A stretch of DNA of 64,000 nucleotides from Dehalococcoidia bacterium (GTDB taxonomy: Bacteria > Chloroflexota > Dehalococcoidia > Lucifugimonadales > HRBIN23): assembly GCA_025060295.1 (NCBI GenBank), contig JANXCH010000002.1:62001-126000 (forward strand), written 5' to 3'. The position numbers and the translations under genes were made by a program. A model generated the notes under the pieces. It saw nothing but the letters and a program-made list of their open reading frames with translations. It ran no database searches and was not told where the DNA came from. Positions 33,487 to 41,799 of the stretch are shown in pieces (position 1 is the stretch's first letter; every line of letters begins with the position of its first letter).

Positions 33487-34434
33487 ATGGCCCAGAACCT
33501 CCCCCGCGTTCGACGCTCAGTCCTCATCATGCCGGTGAATGTGCCCCGCTTCATAGAGCGCGCCTGGACACGCAACGCCGACGCTATCACTTTAGACCTG
33601 GAGGACGCCGTCGCCCCCACGCAAAAGGCCCATGCGCGCACCTTAGTGAAGGATGCCATCCCCACCGTGGCCGCCGGCGGGGCCGAGGTGGGGGTGCGCA
33701 TCAACCACGGCACGCCCCGCGAGGATTGCCAGGCCTCGGTGTGGCCCGGCCTCGCCTATATCGCCTTCCCCAAAGCCGAGTCCGCCCAGGAGGTGCACAG
33801 CCTGGACGCCATCCTCACCGCCCTGGAGCAGGAGCGGGGCCTCCCCCCTGGCTTTATAGAAATCCAGGCCATGATTGAAACGGCGCAAGGGGTCTGGAAC
33901 GCTTACGCCATCGCCAGCGCCAGCCCCCGCATCCGCCAGTTTGGGGGCGTCTCCCCCGGGGATCTCACCGCCGACCTAGGCATTCACTTGGAGGCAGAGG
34001 TGGATGTGCTGGCCTTCGCCCGGGGGTGGACCGACCTGGTGGCCCGTGCGGTGGGGAAGGAGGTTACTAGCGGGGTGTGGTCGCCCGGCCCCCCTTTCGG
34101 CTACGCCGACCGGGAGGCCCTCCGGAAACGGGAGGAGGTTAAGCGCCGCGCCGGCTTCCGCACCGGTGGGGGCATTCACCCTGCCCAGGTAGAGGCGGCC
34201 AACGCCGGCCTCACCCCCACACCCCAGGAGGTCGCCCAGGCCCAGCGCATCCTGCACGCCTTTGCGACGGCCTGGGCACAGGGCGAGGCCTATGCTGTCG
34301 TGGATGGACGTCTGGTGGACAGGCGCGTCGCCGAGGCGCTACGCGAGTATCTCGCCTTCGCCCAGGCCTGTGCCCGCAAAGATGCGCACAAACGCCAGAT
34401 GCAAGAGGCCATGCGCCAGAAGGAGAAGGCATGA
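33487..34434 (+). CDS. CitE-like HpcH/HpaI aldolase/citrate lyase family protein, canonical copy 3
   Basis: 315 aa with all family motifs: RRSVLIMPVNVPRF, the metal-site LDLEDAVAPTQKAHAR, MIETAQGVWNAY with the catalytic Glu, and GVSPGDLTADLG. Members cleave or make C-C bonds of acyl-CoA esters such as malyl-, citramalyl- or beta-methylmalyl-CoA. CoA-transferase genes directly downstream support a CoA-ester substrate. The stop overlaps the next start (ATGA). Confidence 0.9.
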   Translation: MAQNLPRVRRSVLIMPVNVPRFIERAWTRNADAITLDLEDAVAPTQKAHARTLVKDAIPTVAAGGAEVGVRINHGTPREDCQASVWPGLAYIAFPKAESAQEVHSLDAILTALEQERGLPPGFIEIQAMIETAQGVWNAYAIASASPRIRQFGGVSPGDLTADLGIHLEAEVDVLAFARGWTDLVARAVGKEVTSGVWSPGPPFGYADREALRKREEVKRRAGFRTGGGIHPAQVEAANAGLTPTPQEVAQAQRILHAFATAWAQGEAYAVVDGRLVDRRVAEALREYLAFAQACARKDAHKRQMQEAMRQKEKA

Positions 34435-35627
34435 CCGACGGTCTTGTCAGCGATCTGCGGGTATTAGACATGTCCCAGGGCATTGCTGGCCCTCTGGCGG
34501 GCAAACTCTTGGCTGACCAGGGAGCGGAGGTGGTCAAGATAGAGCCCCCCGAAGGCGACTACGCCCGCCGGCGAGGCCCCTTCCCGCATGATATCCCCCA
34601 CCCCGAAAAGAGCCTCACCTTCGCCTACTACAACACCGGCAAGAAGGGCATTACTCTGAACATCCGCACTCCCACAGGGGCCACCCTGCTGAAGGAGTTG
34701 GTGCGTCAAGCCGACATCCTCATAGAAGACCTGCGCCCGGGGGAGTTGGCGTCTTTAGGTCTTGGCTATGAGGCGTTGGCCCAGGTGAACCCCCGTCTGA
34801 TTCTGGTGTCGGTTACCCCCTTTGGACAGTATGGCCCCTATAAGGACTTCGCTGCTGAGGACATCACCCTTCAGGCCATCAGCGGGTTCCTCTACCTCAG
34901 CGGGGATGCCGACAAGCCCCCTGTGCAGGTGGCCCTGGAGCAGGCCCAGATTATGGGCGGGCGGTGCGCCGCCATCGCCACCATGCTGGCGGTGATGGAG
35001 CGCTGGGCCTCGGGGCGAGGCCAGCATGTGGATGTCTCCATCGCTGAAGCGGTGGCTAGCCAGCCCCCCATGCACATCGTCCAGTACGCCTACGTGGGGG
35101 TGGTAACCACCCGCGGTCCCCGCACCCCTAATCCCACCGACGGCGACTACCTGCCCTGCAAGGATGGCTACATCTGTCTGACTACGGGCGGGGGCAACCC
35201 CTGGGAGAAATTCGCCCAGTTGTTCCAGGCTCCGGAGCTTTTGGACCCCCGCTTCGCCACGCGGGAGGGGCGCGCCCGCCACGGGGCCGAAATCCAGCGT
35301 CTTCTGGTGGAGCGCCTGCGGGAGCGGGGCAAGTATGAGGTGTTCCACACGGCGATGCAAGACCGTTTCGTCTTGGGGGTGGTGCAGACGCCTGAGGAGG
35401 TGCTGGCCTGCCCCCATCTCAAGGAGCGGGAGGCGTGGCAGGAGGTGAGCCACCCCTTTTGGGGCACCCTGCGCTACCCCCGTAACGGCTTTCGCCTCAA
35501 TGGACGGCCCGCGGGGGATATCCGCCCCGCCCCCCTGCTGGGCCAACACAACGCCGAGGTGTTCTGCGAGTGGGTGGGACTGCCTCGAGACATCCTCCCC
35601 CGCCTGCGGGCGGAGGGCATCATCTAA
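34431..35627 (+). CDS. CaiB/BaiF (family III) CoA-transferase, copy 1
   Basis: 398 aa. LRVLDMSQGIAGPLAGKLLADQGAEVVKIEPPEGDYAR is the typical opening, then NTGKKGITLNI, LRPGELASLGLGYE, and SVTPFGQYGPY. Family III enzymes move CoA between carboxylates through an aspartyl-CoA anhydride. By manual alignment with copy 2 the position of that Asp (PPVRANPSYMD) is Gln here (PPVQVALEQAQ), so this copy may be non-catalytic or use another residue. ATGA overlap with the CitE-like gene. Confidence 0.9.
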   Translation: MTDGLVSDLRVLDMSQGIAGPLAGKLLADQGAEVVKIEPPEGDYARRRGPFPHDIPHPEKSLTFAYYNTGKKGITLNIRTPTGATLLKELVRQADILIEDLRPGELASLGLGYEALAQVNPRLILVSVTPFGQYGPYKDFAAEDITLQAISGFLYLSGDADKPPVQVALEQAQIMGGRCAAIATMLAVMERWASGRGQHVDVSIAEAVASQPPMHIVQYAYVGVVTTRGPRTPNPTDGDYLPCKDGYICLTTGGGNPWEKFAQLFQAPELLDPRFATREGRARHGAEIQRLLVERLRERGKYEVFHTAMQDRFVLGVVQTPEEVLACPHLKEREAWQEVSHPFWGTLRYPRNGFRLNGRPAGDIRPAPLLGQHNAEVFCEWVGLPRDILPRLRAEGII

Positions 35628-35677
35628 CAGACTTTCAAGGGCGCAATGAGACCAATCCTAGCGTGAGGGAGCACAGC

Positions 35678-37045
35678 ATGATCGGTCAGGGCCAGACCAC
35701 TGCCCCGTTGCAAGGGGTTCGCATCGTAAGCGTGGAGGACTACCTGCAACTCCCCTGGTGCACCGTCCTTCTGGCCGATATGGGGGCGGAGGTGATACGG
35801 GTGGAGTCCCTGGCGCGGGGCGAGACGCGCACGATGGGGCCCTATCCCGATAACCGCATCGGCCAGCGCTTTTGGGACCAGGGGGGCATCCATCATCTGT
35901 GGAACCGTAACAAGATGAGCCTCACCCTAGACCTCACCACACCCCAGGGGGTAGAGGCCTTCAAGGCTCTGGTGGCCATCAGCGATGTGGTGGCCGAGAA
36001 CAACCGCGCTGGCGTGATAGAGCGCTTTGGTTTGGACTACGAGGCCCTGCGCCGCGTGCGCCCCGACCTGATTATGCTCCGCACCACCGGCTACGGGCAG
36101 ACGGGGGCCTGGCGGCGGTATGGGGCCTTCGCCCGCACAGTGGACGCTGTTACGGGTCTTTCCCACCTGACGGGATATGCCGGAGGCCCCCCAGTGCGGG
36201 CCAATCCCTCCTATATGGACATCACCGCCGCCTGGAACAACGCCCTGGTCATCCTTATGGCTCTGCACTACCGCCGCCGCACTGGGCGAGGGGTGTTTAT
36301 AGACATGTCTATGTATGAGACCGGGATTACCTGCATCGGGGTGGCCTTGCTGGAATGCCAAGCCTCTGGCACCTACCCGCCCCGCATAGGCAACGGGCAC
36401 CGCTGGATGGTGCCCCACGGCTGTTACCCCTGCGCCGGGGAGGACGAGTGGGTTACCCTGGCCGTCCGCACCGAGGAGGAATGGCGCCGCCTCTGCCAGG
36501 TGATGGGTCGCCCCGACCTGCTCACCGACCCCCGTTTCGCCACATACCCTGCCCGCTGGCAGAACCGGGAGGCGTTGGATGCCCTCATCGCCGCGTGGAC
36601 GCGCACCTTGGATAAGCGCACGGTGATGCATCGCTTGCAGGAGCAAGGCATCCCCGCCGCCGCCGTGTTCCACGCCAAAGACCTGCTGACTGACCCCCAC
36701 TTCCGTCAGCGGGGCTTTTTCGAGCGCTACACCCACCCTCCCGAGGTGGAGGGGGTAGGCACCCGTGTCTACACGGGGCGTCCCTATCAGTTCTCCCGCT
36801 CTAAGGGCTCCATCCGTTTCATCGCCCGTCTGGGGGAGCACAATCACCCCATTTTGGGCGACCTGCTGGGTCTGGATGCCGCGCGCATTACGCAGATGGA
36901 GCGGGAGGGGATTATCGGCACCGTGCCGGTGGATGCAGAGCGCCTGCGCCCCAAGCCCGCGCCCCCCGAAGAGCAGGTGCGCATTGGAGGAGTTGCCTTC
37001 CGCGACCCCCAGTACCGCACCGTTTTGGGATTAGACCAGGGATAA
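35678..37045 (+). CDS. CaiB/BaiF (family III) CoA-transferase, copy 2
   Basis: 455 aa from the ATG at 35678; the in-frame start further up would overlap copy 1. LQGVRIVSVEDYLQLPWCTVLLADMGAEVIRVES, then NRNKMSLTLDL, TTGYGQTGAWRRYGAF and SYMDITAAWNN, the last with an Asp at the expected catalytic position. A C-terminal tail of about 40 residues beyond the family end is rich in Pro and Arg. Two copies in tandem may act as a heterodimer. Confidence 0.9.
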   Translation: MIGQGQTTAPLQGVRIVSVEDYLQLPWCTVLLADMGAEVIRVESLARGETRTMGPYPDNRIGQRFWDQGGIHHLWNRNKMSLTLDLTTPQGVEAFKALVAISDVVAENNRAGVIERFGLDYEALRRVRPDLIMLRTTGYGQTGAWRRYGAFARTVDAVTGLSHLTGYAGGPPVRANPSYMDITAAWNNALVILMALHYRRRTGRGVFIDMSMYETGITCIGVALLECQASGTYPPRIGNGHRWMVPHGCYPCAGEDEWVTLAVRTEEEWRRLCQVMGRPDLLTDPRFATYPARWQNREALDALIAAWTRTLDKRTVMHRLQEQGIPAAAVFHAKDLLTDPHFRQRGFFERYTHPPEVEGVGTRVYTGRPYQFSRSKGSIRFIARLGEHNHPILGDLLGLDAARITQMEREGIIGTVPVDAERLRPKPAPPEEQVRIGGVAFRDPQYRTVLGLDQG

Positions 37046-37055
37046 GGAGGTGTCT

Positions 37056-37469
37056 ATGATGGCCAAACCCAAGGTCGTGGTGCGTCCCGAGGAGTTCCGT
37101 GGGGGAGCCCCCATGGAGGCCCGCCCTGGGGTGCGGGATCTCAAACTCATCTACCCCGAACTGGGGGTGCCCACCAAGACCCTCATTATGGGCATTGTGG
37201 AGATTGCCCCCGGTGCCCACTCCCCTCTGCACAAGCATAACTGCGAAGAGGTCTACTATGTGCTCCAGGGACGGGGGGTGCTGGAGAGCGGGGGGGAGCG
37301 CTATGACATCGCCCAGGGGTATGCTGTCTACAACCCGCCCGATGTGCCCCATCGGGTGTTCAATACCGGCGATATCCCCATACGGCTGGTGGTGGTGGCG
37401 GGCATCATGTTTGTGGGGCTTCTCCCCGAGTGGCCCACTCCAAGTCCCTATGTCATCCTAGAGAAGTGA
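37056..37469 (+). CDS. Single-domain cupin protein
   Basis: 137 aa. The cupin motif 1 GAHSPLHKHNCEEVYYVLQGRG has all metal ligands (His-x-His, Glu), and motif 2 is YNPPDVPHRVFNTG with the third His. The ATG at 37056 follows AAGGAGGTG. Small cupins act as dioxygenases, isomerases or decarboxylases; the role here is unknown but it closes the CitE/CoA-transferase operon (10 nt after copy 2). Confidence 0.9.
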   Translation: MMAKPKVVVRPEEFRGGAPMEARPGVRDLKLIYPELGVPTKTLIMGIVEIAPGAHSPLHKHNCEEVYYVLQGRGVLESGGERYDIAQGYAVYNPPDVPHRVFNTGDIPIRLVVVAGIMFVGLLPEWPTPSPYVILEK

Positions 37470-37488
37470 TGCACCTGGCGGCCTGTGC

Positions 37489-38394
37489 TCACATGCGCCC
37501 CCGCAGTTTGGGGTCCAGCAGGTCGCGCAGAGCATCGCCGAACAGGTTAGCTCCGAACACGGCGGCGCTGATGGCGATGCCGGGGAAGATGGCCAGCCAG
37601 GGCATCAGTTCAAAGTAGCGCAGGGCCTCCAGGGAGAGCATGCGTCCCCACGAGGGGGCTGGCGGAGGCACCCCCATCCCCAGGAAACTCAAAGACGCTT
37701 CAGTGAGGATGGCTGTGCCCAGCCCTGCGGTGGCGTAGACAATGAGCGGGGCCAGACAGTTGGGCGCCATATGCCGAAACATCTGGCGGAGGGGGCTGGC
37801 TCCCACTGCCCGCGCCGCCTCCATATAGTGGGCCTGGTTGACCGCCAGGGCTACAGACCGCACCAGGCGCACCGTCCCCGGGATGCGGGGGATGGTGATG
37901 GCGACCAGCACATTGTTCAGAGAGGGCCCCAGCATGGCCACGATGGCCAGGGCCAGCACCAACGGCGGCAAAGTGAATACAATGTCCATCAAACGTTGGA
38001 TGATGTTGTCCACCCACCCCCCATAGTACGCGCTCACGAGCCCCAGCACCAGGCCCAGCATCGTTACCAGCACTGTGGATACTATCCCTACATACATGGA
38101 GATGCGTGCCCCATACACCACCCGGCTATACAGATCCCGCCCGAAGGTGTCTGTGCCGAACCAGTGGGTTGCCGAGGGGGGCTGGAGAATGCGGGTGGCA
38201 TCCTGGCGGTTGGGGTTGCCCGCCCCGAAGAGGCCGGGAGCCAGGGCCATCAGGGTGAACAGGAGTAACACGCACGCCCCCGCAGCGCCCAATGGCTTGC
38301 GCCGGGCGAAGCGCACCAGCGCCCCTGCCCACTTCCACCGCCGTTGCAATGCCAGGACGCTCTCCCCCTGTGCCTGAACCGGCGCTCCCGCCAT
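37489..38394 (-). CDS. ABC transporter permease, DppC type
   Basis: 301 aa with about six membrane segments. The N-terminal cytoplasmic part, then GACVLLLFTLMALAPGLFG, HWFGTDTFGRDLYSRVVYGARIS (signature of DppC/OppC), and the ATPase-contact EAA loop YMEAARAVGASPLRQMF. It pairs with the DppB-type permease just upstream and the lipoprotein behind it. No ATPase gene is in the cluster. The gene ends 20 nt from the convergent cupin gene. Confidence 0.93.
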   Translation of the reverse strand: MAGAPVQAQGESVLALQRRWKWAGALVRFARRKPLGAAGACVLLLFTLMALAPGLFGAGNPNRQDATRILQPPSATHWFGTDTFGRDLYSRVVYGARISMYVGIVSTVLVTMLGLVLGLVSAYYGGWVDNIIQRLMDIVFTLPPLVLALAIVAMLGPSLNNVLVAITIPRIPGTVRLVRSVALAVNQAHYMEAARAVGASPLRQMFRHMAPNCLAPLIVYATAGLGTAILTEASLSFLGMGVPPPAPSWGRMLSLEALRYFELMPWLAIFPGIAISAAVFGANLFGDALRDLLDPKLRGRM

Positions 38395-38403
38395 CCCCGC
38401 CTC

Positions 38404-39357
38404 CTAGCGATAGCGGATGCGCGGGTCCAGCCACGCATACACCAGGTCCACCACAAGGTTCACCACCAGCACAAACAGGGCAAACACGAACACCAGCGCC
38501 TGCACCGAGGGGTAATCCCGATGGAAGATGGCGTCCACCAGAAAACGCCCCATCCCCGGGATGGTGAACACCGTCTCCACGATGACAATGCCCCCGAACA
38601 GGGTGATGACCTCTAAACCGATGAGGGTAACCACGGGGATAAGGGCGTTTTTGAGGGCGTGGCGGGAGACCACCACCCGCTCCCGCAGGCCCTTGGCGCG
38701 CGCCGTGCGAATGTAGTCCTCCCGCAGGACCTCCAGCATACTGGAGCGGGTCAAGCGCGCCCCCACTGCCGACAGCCGATATCCCGTGATCAGGGCGGGA
38801 AGCATCAGACGCTGGAAGTTCAGCCACGGGTCTTCCCAGAGGGGGCGATACTCTAACGGGGGTGTCCAGTGGAACAGGAGCACCAGCCCCACAATCGCCA
38901 AAATGGCCAGGAAAAAGTTGGGGATTGACAGCCCCGCAATGGTGAAGATCCGCAAAAGGTAATCCACCCAGGTGTCCTGCTTGAGGGCCATCAGGATGCC
39001 TGCGGGCAATGCAATGGCGACGGACACCGCCAGGCTCACTACCAGCAGGCTAATAGTAACCGGGTAGCGCAAAGCGAACTCCGTCCTGATGGGTTGGCCC
39101 GTCCAGAGGGAGTGGCCGAAGTCAAAGCGTAGCGCCCGGCTGAACCAGTCCCAAAACTGCACGGGAAGGGGACGGGTCAAGCCCAGCTGCTCCCGCAGGC
39201 GGGCGATGTGTTCTTGGGAGGCGGCGCTTTCGCCCCCGGGCACCAACACGGCCACCACATCCCCGGGCAACAGGCGCATCAGCACAAACACCAGCACCAC
39301 CGCCCCGAGGAAGGTGGGAACGGCGAGCAGAAGGCGCTGGAGGATGTAGATGTGCAC
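38404..39357 (-). CDS. ABC transporter permease, DppB type
   Basis: 317 aa. YILQRLLLAVPTFLGAVVLVFVLMRLLPGD opens the protein as in DppB/OppB, followed by REQLGLTRPLPVQFWDW and the EAA loop DYIRTARAKGLRERVVVSRHALKN. About six membrane helices. It forms the pore with the DppC-type subunit encoded 9 nt downstream. Confidence 0.94.
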   Translation of the reverse strand: MHIYILQRLLLAVPTFLGAVVLVFVLMRLLPGDVVAVLVPGGESAASQEHIARLREQLGLTRPLPVQFWDWFSRALRFDFGHSLWTGQPIRTEFALRYPVTISLLVVSLAVSVAIALPAGILMALKQDTWVDYLLRIFTIAGLSIPNFFLAILAIVGLVLLFHWTPPLEYRPLWEDPWLNFQRLMLPALITGYRLSAVGARLTRSSMLEVLREDYIRTARAKGLRERVVVSRHALKNALIPVVTLIGLEVITLFGGIVIVETVFTIPGMGRFLVDAIFHRDYPSVQALVFVFALFVLVVNLVVDLVYAWLDPRIRYR

Positions 39358-39383
39358 CGCACCTCCCGCCCACGGCGGTTAGG

Positions 39384-41213
39384 CTACTGGCAGCGGCCCC
39401 CCAGACACCAGACGGTCTCCAGACGCCGGAAGTTGAACACCTGGTCGCCTGTGGTCAGGCGCCACCCCTGCACCCGGTTCCAGTAGGCCATCGCCGCCAC
39501 CCAGTAATAGGTCCGCACATCAGGCACATCCTCCAGGAGGATGCGCTCCAGTTGGCGGGTGAGCAAGGCGCGCTTGGCGGGGTCCAGTTCCTTATTCTGC
39601 TCTGCCCAGATGCTGTCGAACTCGGGGTTGCAGTAGCGGGTGATGTTCACCGAGGGAGGCTGGGTGCACAGGTAGGAGAAGGTGTAGGCGCTGGGGTCAT
39701 CCACCACCGTTACGGCCGCTGCGTGAGCGGAGATAACGAAATCCCCGCGCATATTCAAGTCGCTGAAGGCGGCCGTGTCCAGCATGCGGATGTTCAGGCG
39801 CACCCCCACCTCCTCCATATCCGCCTGGTAGACGGGGTAGGCGCGGTGATACAAGGCTCCGGCGCGGGCGTTCATCTCAAAAGTGGAGTTGTCGGGCAGG
39901 CCCGCCTCCCGCAGGAGTTGACGGGCTTTGGTGCGGCGGGCGGCCATATCGGTGCTGAAGAGGGGGTGCTGGAGGAGTTCCGCCTCGGGCAGAGCGTAGG
40001 GGGTCAAATGGGGAGGGATATACCCGCCCAAAACGCCCCATCCGTCGGAGACCTTTTGGATGGCTGCCCGCTGGTCAATGGCATAGGCGAAGGCCTGGCG
40101 CACCCGCTTATCGTTGACGGGGGGCTTCTGCGTGTGGAAGAGGATGACATGCCAGGCCCCGCGGGGGGCTGTTTCATACATCGCCTCGGGGTAACGACGC
40201 TTCAGGATCTCCGCTTCGCTGGGCTCCAAGTTGCGGGCTATGCCTGTTACCGTCAACTTCCGTGTGCGGAAGGCGGCGAAGATGGCCGAGAGATCCGGCA
40301 TAATCACCACATGCACCTGGTCCAGGTAGGGCATGCGGTTGCCCAGGGTGTCGGTTTTCCAATAGTTCGGGTTGCGCTTGAACCAGTAGTCCACTCCCGC
40401 TGTCCAGCGCTCGAATACAAAGGGGCCGGCCCCCACCAGCACCTTTTCGGGGGTTTTGGCCAGGGTTGAACGGGGGCGCCCTTCGGCGCGCAGGGCGTCG
40501 GCGATGGCCTTGCGGTAGATGGCTGTTCGGCTTCCCCCCAGGGCGGGGAGGAACATGGCATTGGGCTCCTTCAGAGTAACCACCAGGGTCGTGGCGTCGG
40601 AGCACTCCACCGACCCTATCCCCAGATAGGGATGCAATGTGGAGATGGCCGTATCGGACATGGCCTCTAAGGAGGCTTTGGCATCGGCGCAGGTTACGGG
40701 CGTGGCGTCGTGGAAAAGGACGCCTTGTCGCAGGGAGAAGGTATAGGTCTTGCCGTCGGGGGAGACCTCCCAGCGGGACGCCAGTTCGGGCTGGAGGGTG
40801 CCGGGGCCGATGAAGTTGTCAATCACCAGGAGGCTGTTGTGGGCCAAGGAGGCGGCCTGCACGACAATGTTGCTCCCCTCCCAATACATGTCAAAGGAGG
40901 GTGCCTGCTCCTGTAAGGGGAAGGTGAACACCCCGCCGTAGTCTATCTTGGCGGTGGGGGGCAGGGGGGTCGGCGTGGGATAGGGTGTGGGGGTGGCCAG
41001 CAGGAGGGGGGCAGGGGTAGGCGTAAGCTGAGCGGGGGCGGGTGTAGGGGTAGTGAGGGGTGCAGGGGCAGGTGGGGGTGTGGGTGTGGGCACCCGCGGG
41101 GTGGGGGTAGGAGCCGCCGCCGGCCGACACGCCACGCTGAGAAGGAGCACTATGAGGGTCGCCGGGATGCTCACCCAAGCTCCTATGCTCTGCCGGGGGT
41201 GCGCTCTGCGCAT
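39384..41213 (-). CDS. ABC transporter solute-binding lipoprotein, family 5
   Basis: 609 aa. A signal peptide ends in the lipobox LSVAC (Cys near 29), then a Pro/Thr linker to about residue 90, then the SBP_bac_5 domain (LASRWEVSPDGKTYTFSLRQGVLFHDATPVT). It is organised like the protein at 4586-6346 but differs strongly in sequence. Together with the two permeases it makes an importer lacking only the ATPases; the convergent CitE/CoA-transferase operon suggests an acid or its conjugate as ligand. Confidence 0.93.
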   Translation of the reverse strand: MRRAHPRQSIGAWVSIPATLIVLLLSVACRPAAAPTPTPRVPTPTPPPAPAPLTTPTPAPAQLTPTPAPLLLATPTPYPTPTPLPPTAKIDYGGVFTFPLQEQAPSFDMYWEGSNIVVQAASLAHNSLLVIDNFIGPGTLQPELASRWEVSPDGKTYTFSLRQGVLFHDATPVTCADAKASLEAMSDTAISTLHPYLGIGSVECSDATTLVVTLKEPNAMFLPALGGSRTAIYRKAIADALRAEGRPRSTLAKTPEKVLVGAGPFVFERWTAGVDYWFKRNPNYWKTDTLGNRMPYLDQVHVVIMPDLSAIFAAFRTRKLTVTGIARNLEPSEAEILKRRYPEAMYETAPRGAWHVILFHTQKPPVNDKRVRQAFAYAIDQRAAIQKVSDGWGVLGGYIPPHLTPYALPEAELLQHPLFSTDMAARRTKARQLLREAGLPDNSTFEMNARAGALYHRAYPVYQADMEEVGVRLNIRMLDTAAFSDLNMRGDFVISAHAAAVTVVDDPSAYTFSYLCTQPPSVNITRYCNPEFDSIWAEQNKELDPAKRALLTRQLERILLEDVPDVRTYYWVAAMAYWNRVQGWRLTTGDQVFNFRRLETVWCLGGRCQ

Positions 41214-41248
41214 ACCTGGCCTCCTCGGGAACGGGGAGAGCGCCCCTC

Positions 41249-41257
41249 AGTATACCA
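41249..41257 (-). promoter_or_regulatory. Extended -10 promoter of the ABC importer operon
   Basis: Minus strand TG-G-TATACT, 35 nt before the ATG at 41213. No good -35. Confidence 0.5.
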
Positions 41258-41381
41258 TGCTTTGGGGGGCCACAGGGTATCCCCAAAGGGGTGCTGGGGC
41301 CCCCTTCAAGTTCTGGGGGGTTGCGCCGGATGCTCGGCAGAGGCGCACCGCGGGTCTACCCTCAGGGGAGAGCGCAGGGGG

Positions 41382-41476
41382 CTTTCCCTCCCAGCGTGGT
41401 GCGATTGACACGTGTAACTCACGGGATTGCGACGTGTCTCTAAGCCTCTTTCCATCCCAGCATGGTTGGATTGGCA
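41382..41476. repeat. Two degenerate CRISPR-like repeats, 66-bp period
   Basis: Copy 1 starts at 41382 (CTTTCCCTCCCAGCG, TGGTGCGATTGACA) and copy 2 at 41448 (CTTTCCATCCCAGCA, TGGTTGGATTGGCA). They match at about 24 of 29 positions and are separated by about 37 nt of unrelated sequence. Copy 2 also matches the orphan repeat at 31098. The size of repeat plus spacer fits a CRISPR unit, but there are only two copies and no cas genes in the window. Confidence 0.45.
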
Positions 41477-41799
41477 TTCTTTCCCATACCTGTGCACATC
41501 CGCGTTGGGGGAAAGTATACAGATAAGTACCGCTTGGAGGAGCCACTGGTGTGTGGCGAGGCCAAAATCTTGTGCCGGGTGGTGATGTGGGCCAGCAAGA
41601 AGGAACCTATAAAGTGGGGGCTGTTCCTCTTGGGGGTGCCGTACAGGTAGGGGAAACCTCGTTATCCTTGTTGCCACACTGCATCCGCTATGCAGTGAAC
41701 TGTAGGAAAGCCTTCGAGGCTCCCTTTGCGCTGTAATCCACTCCTTGTGCTACCATGCTTGTGGCGTAGCCTGTCACCCTTTTTGGAGGTGCGCCCCGT

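Larger units (their letters stand above)
41214..41799. other. 586-nt region without an intact gene, before the acyl-CoA synthetase
   Basis: It contains the promoter of the ABC operon (41249-41257), a pair of CRISPR-like repeats (41382-41476) and, from 41512 to 41730, a plus-strand stretch encoding YRLEEPLVCGEAKILCRVVM and then WASKKEPIKWGLFLLGVPYR that reads like protein but lacks a ribosome site and is broken into frames. It looks like debris, similar in kind to the 31.0-31.8 kb region. Confidence 0.5.

Noticed and set aside
41382-41476. Functional CRISPR array
   Set aside because: Only two imperfect copies are present, repeats are degenerate, and no cas genes lie in the window. Listed as a possible relic only.
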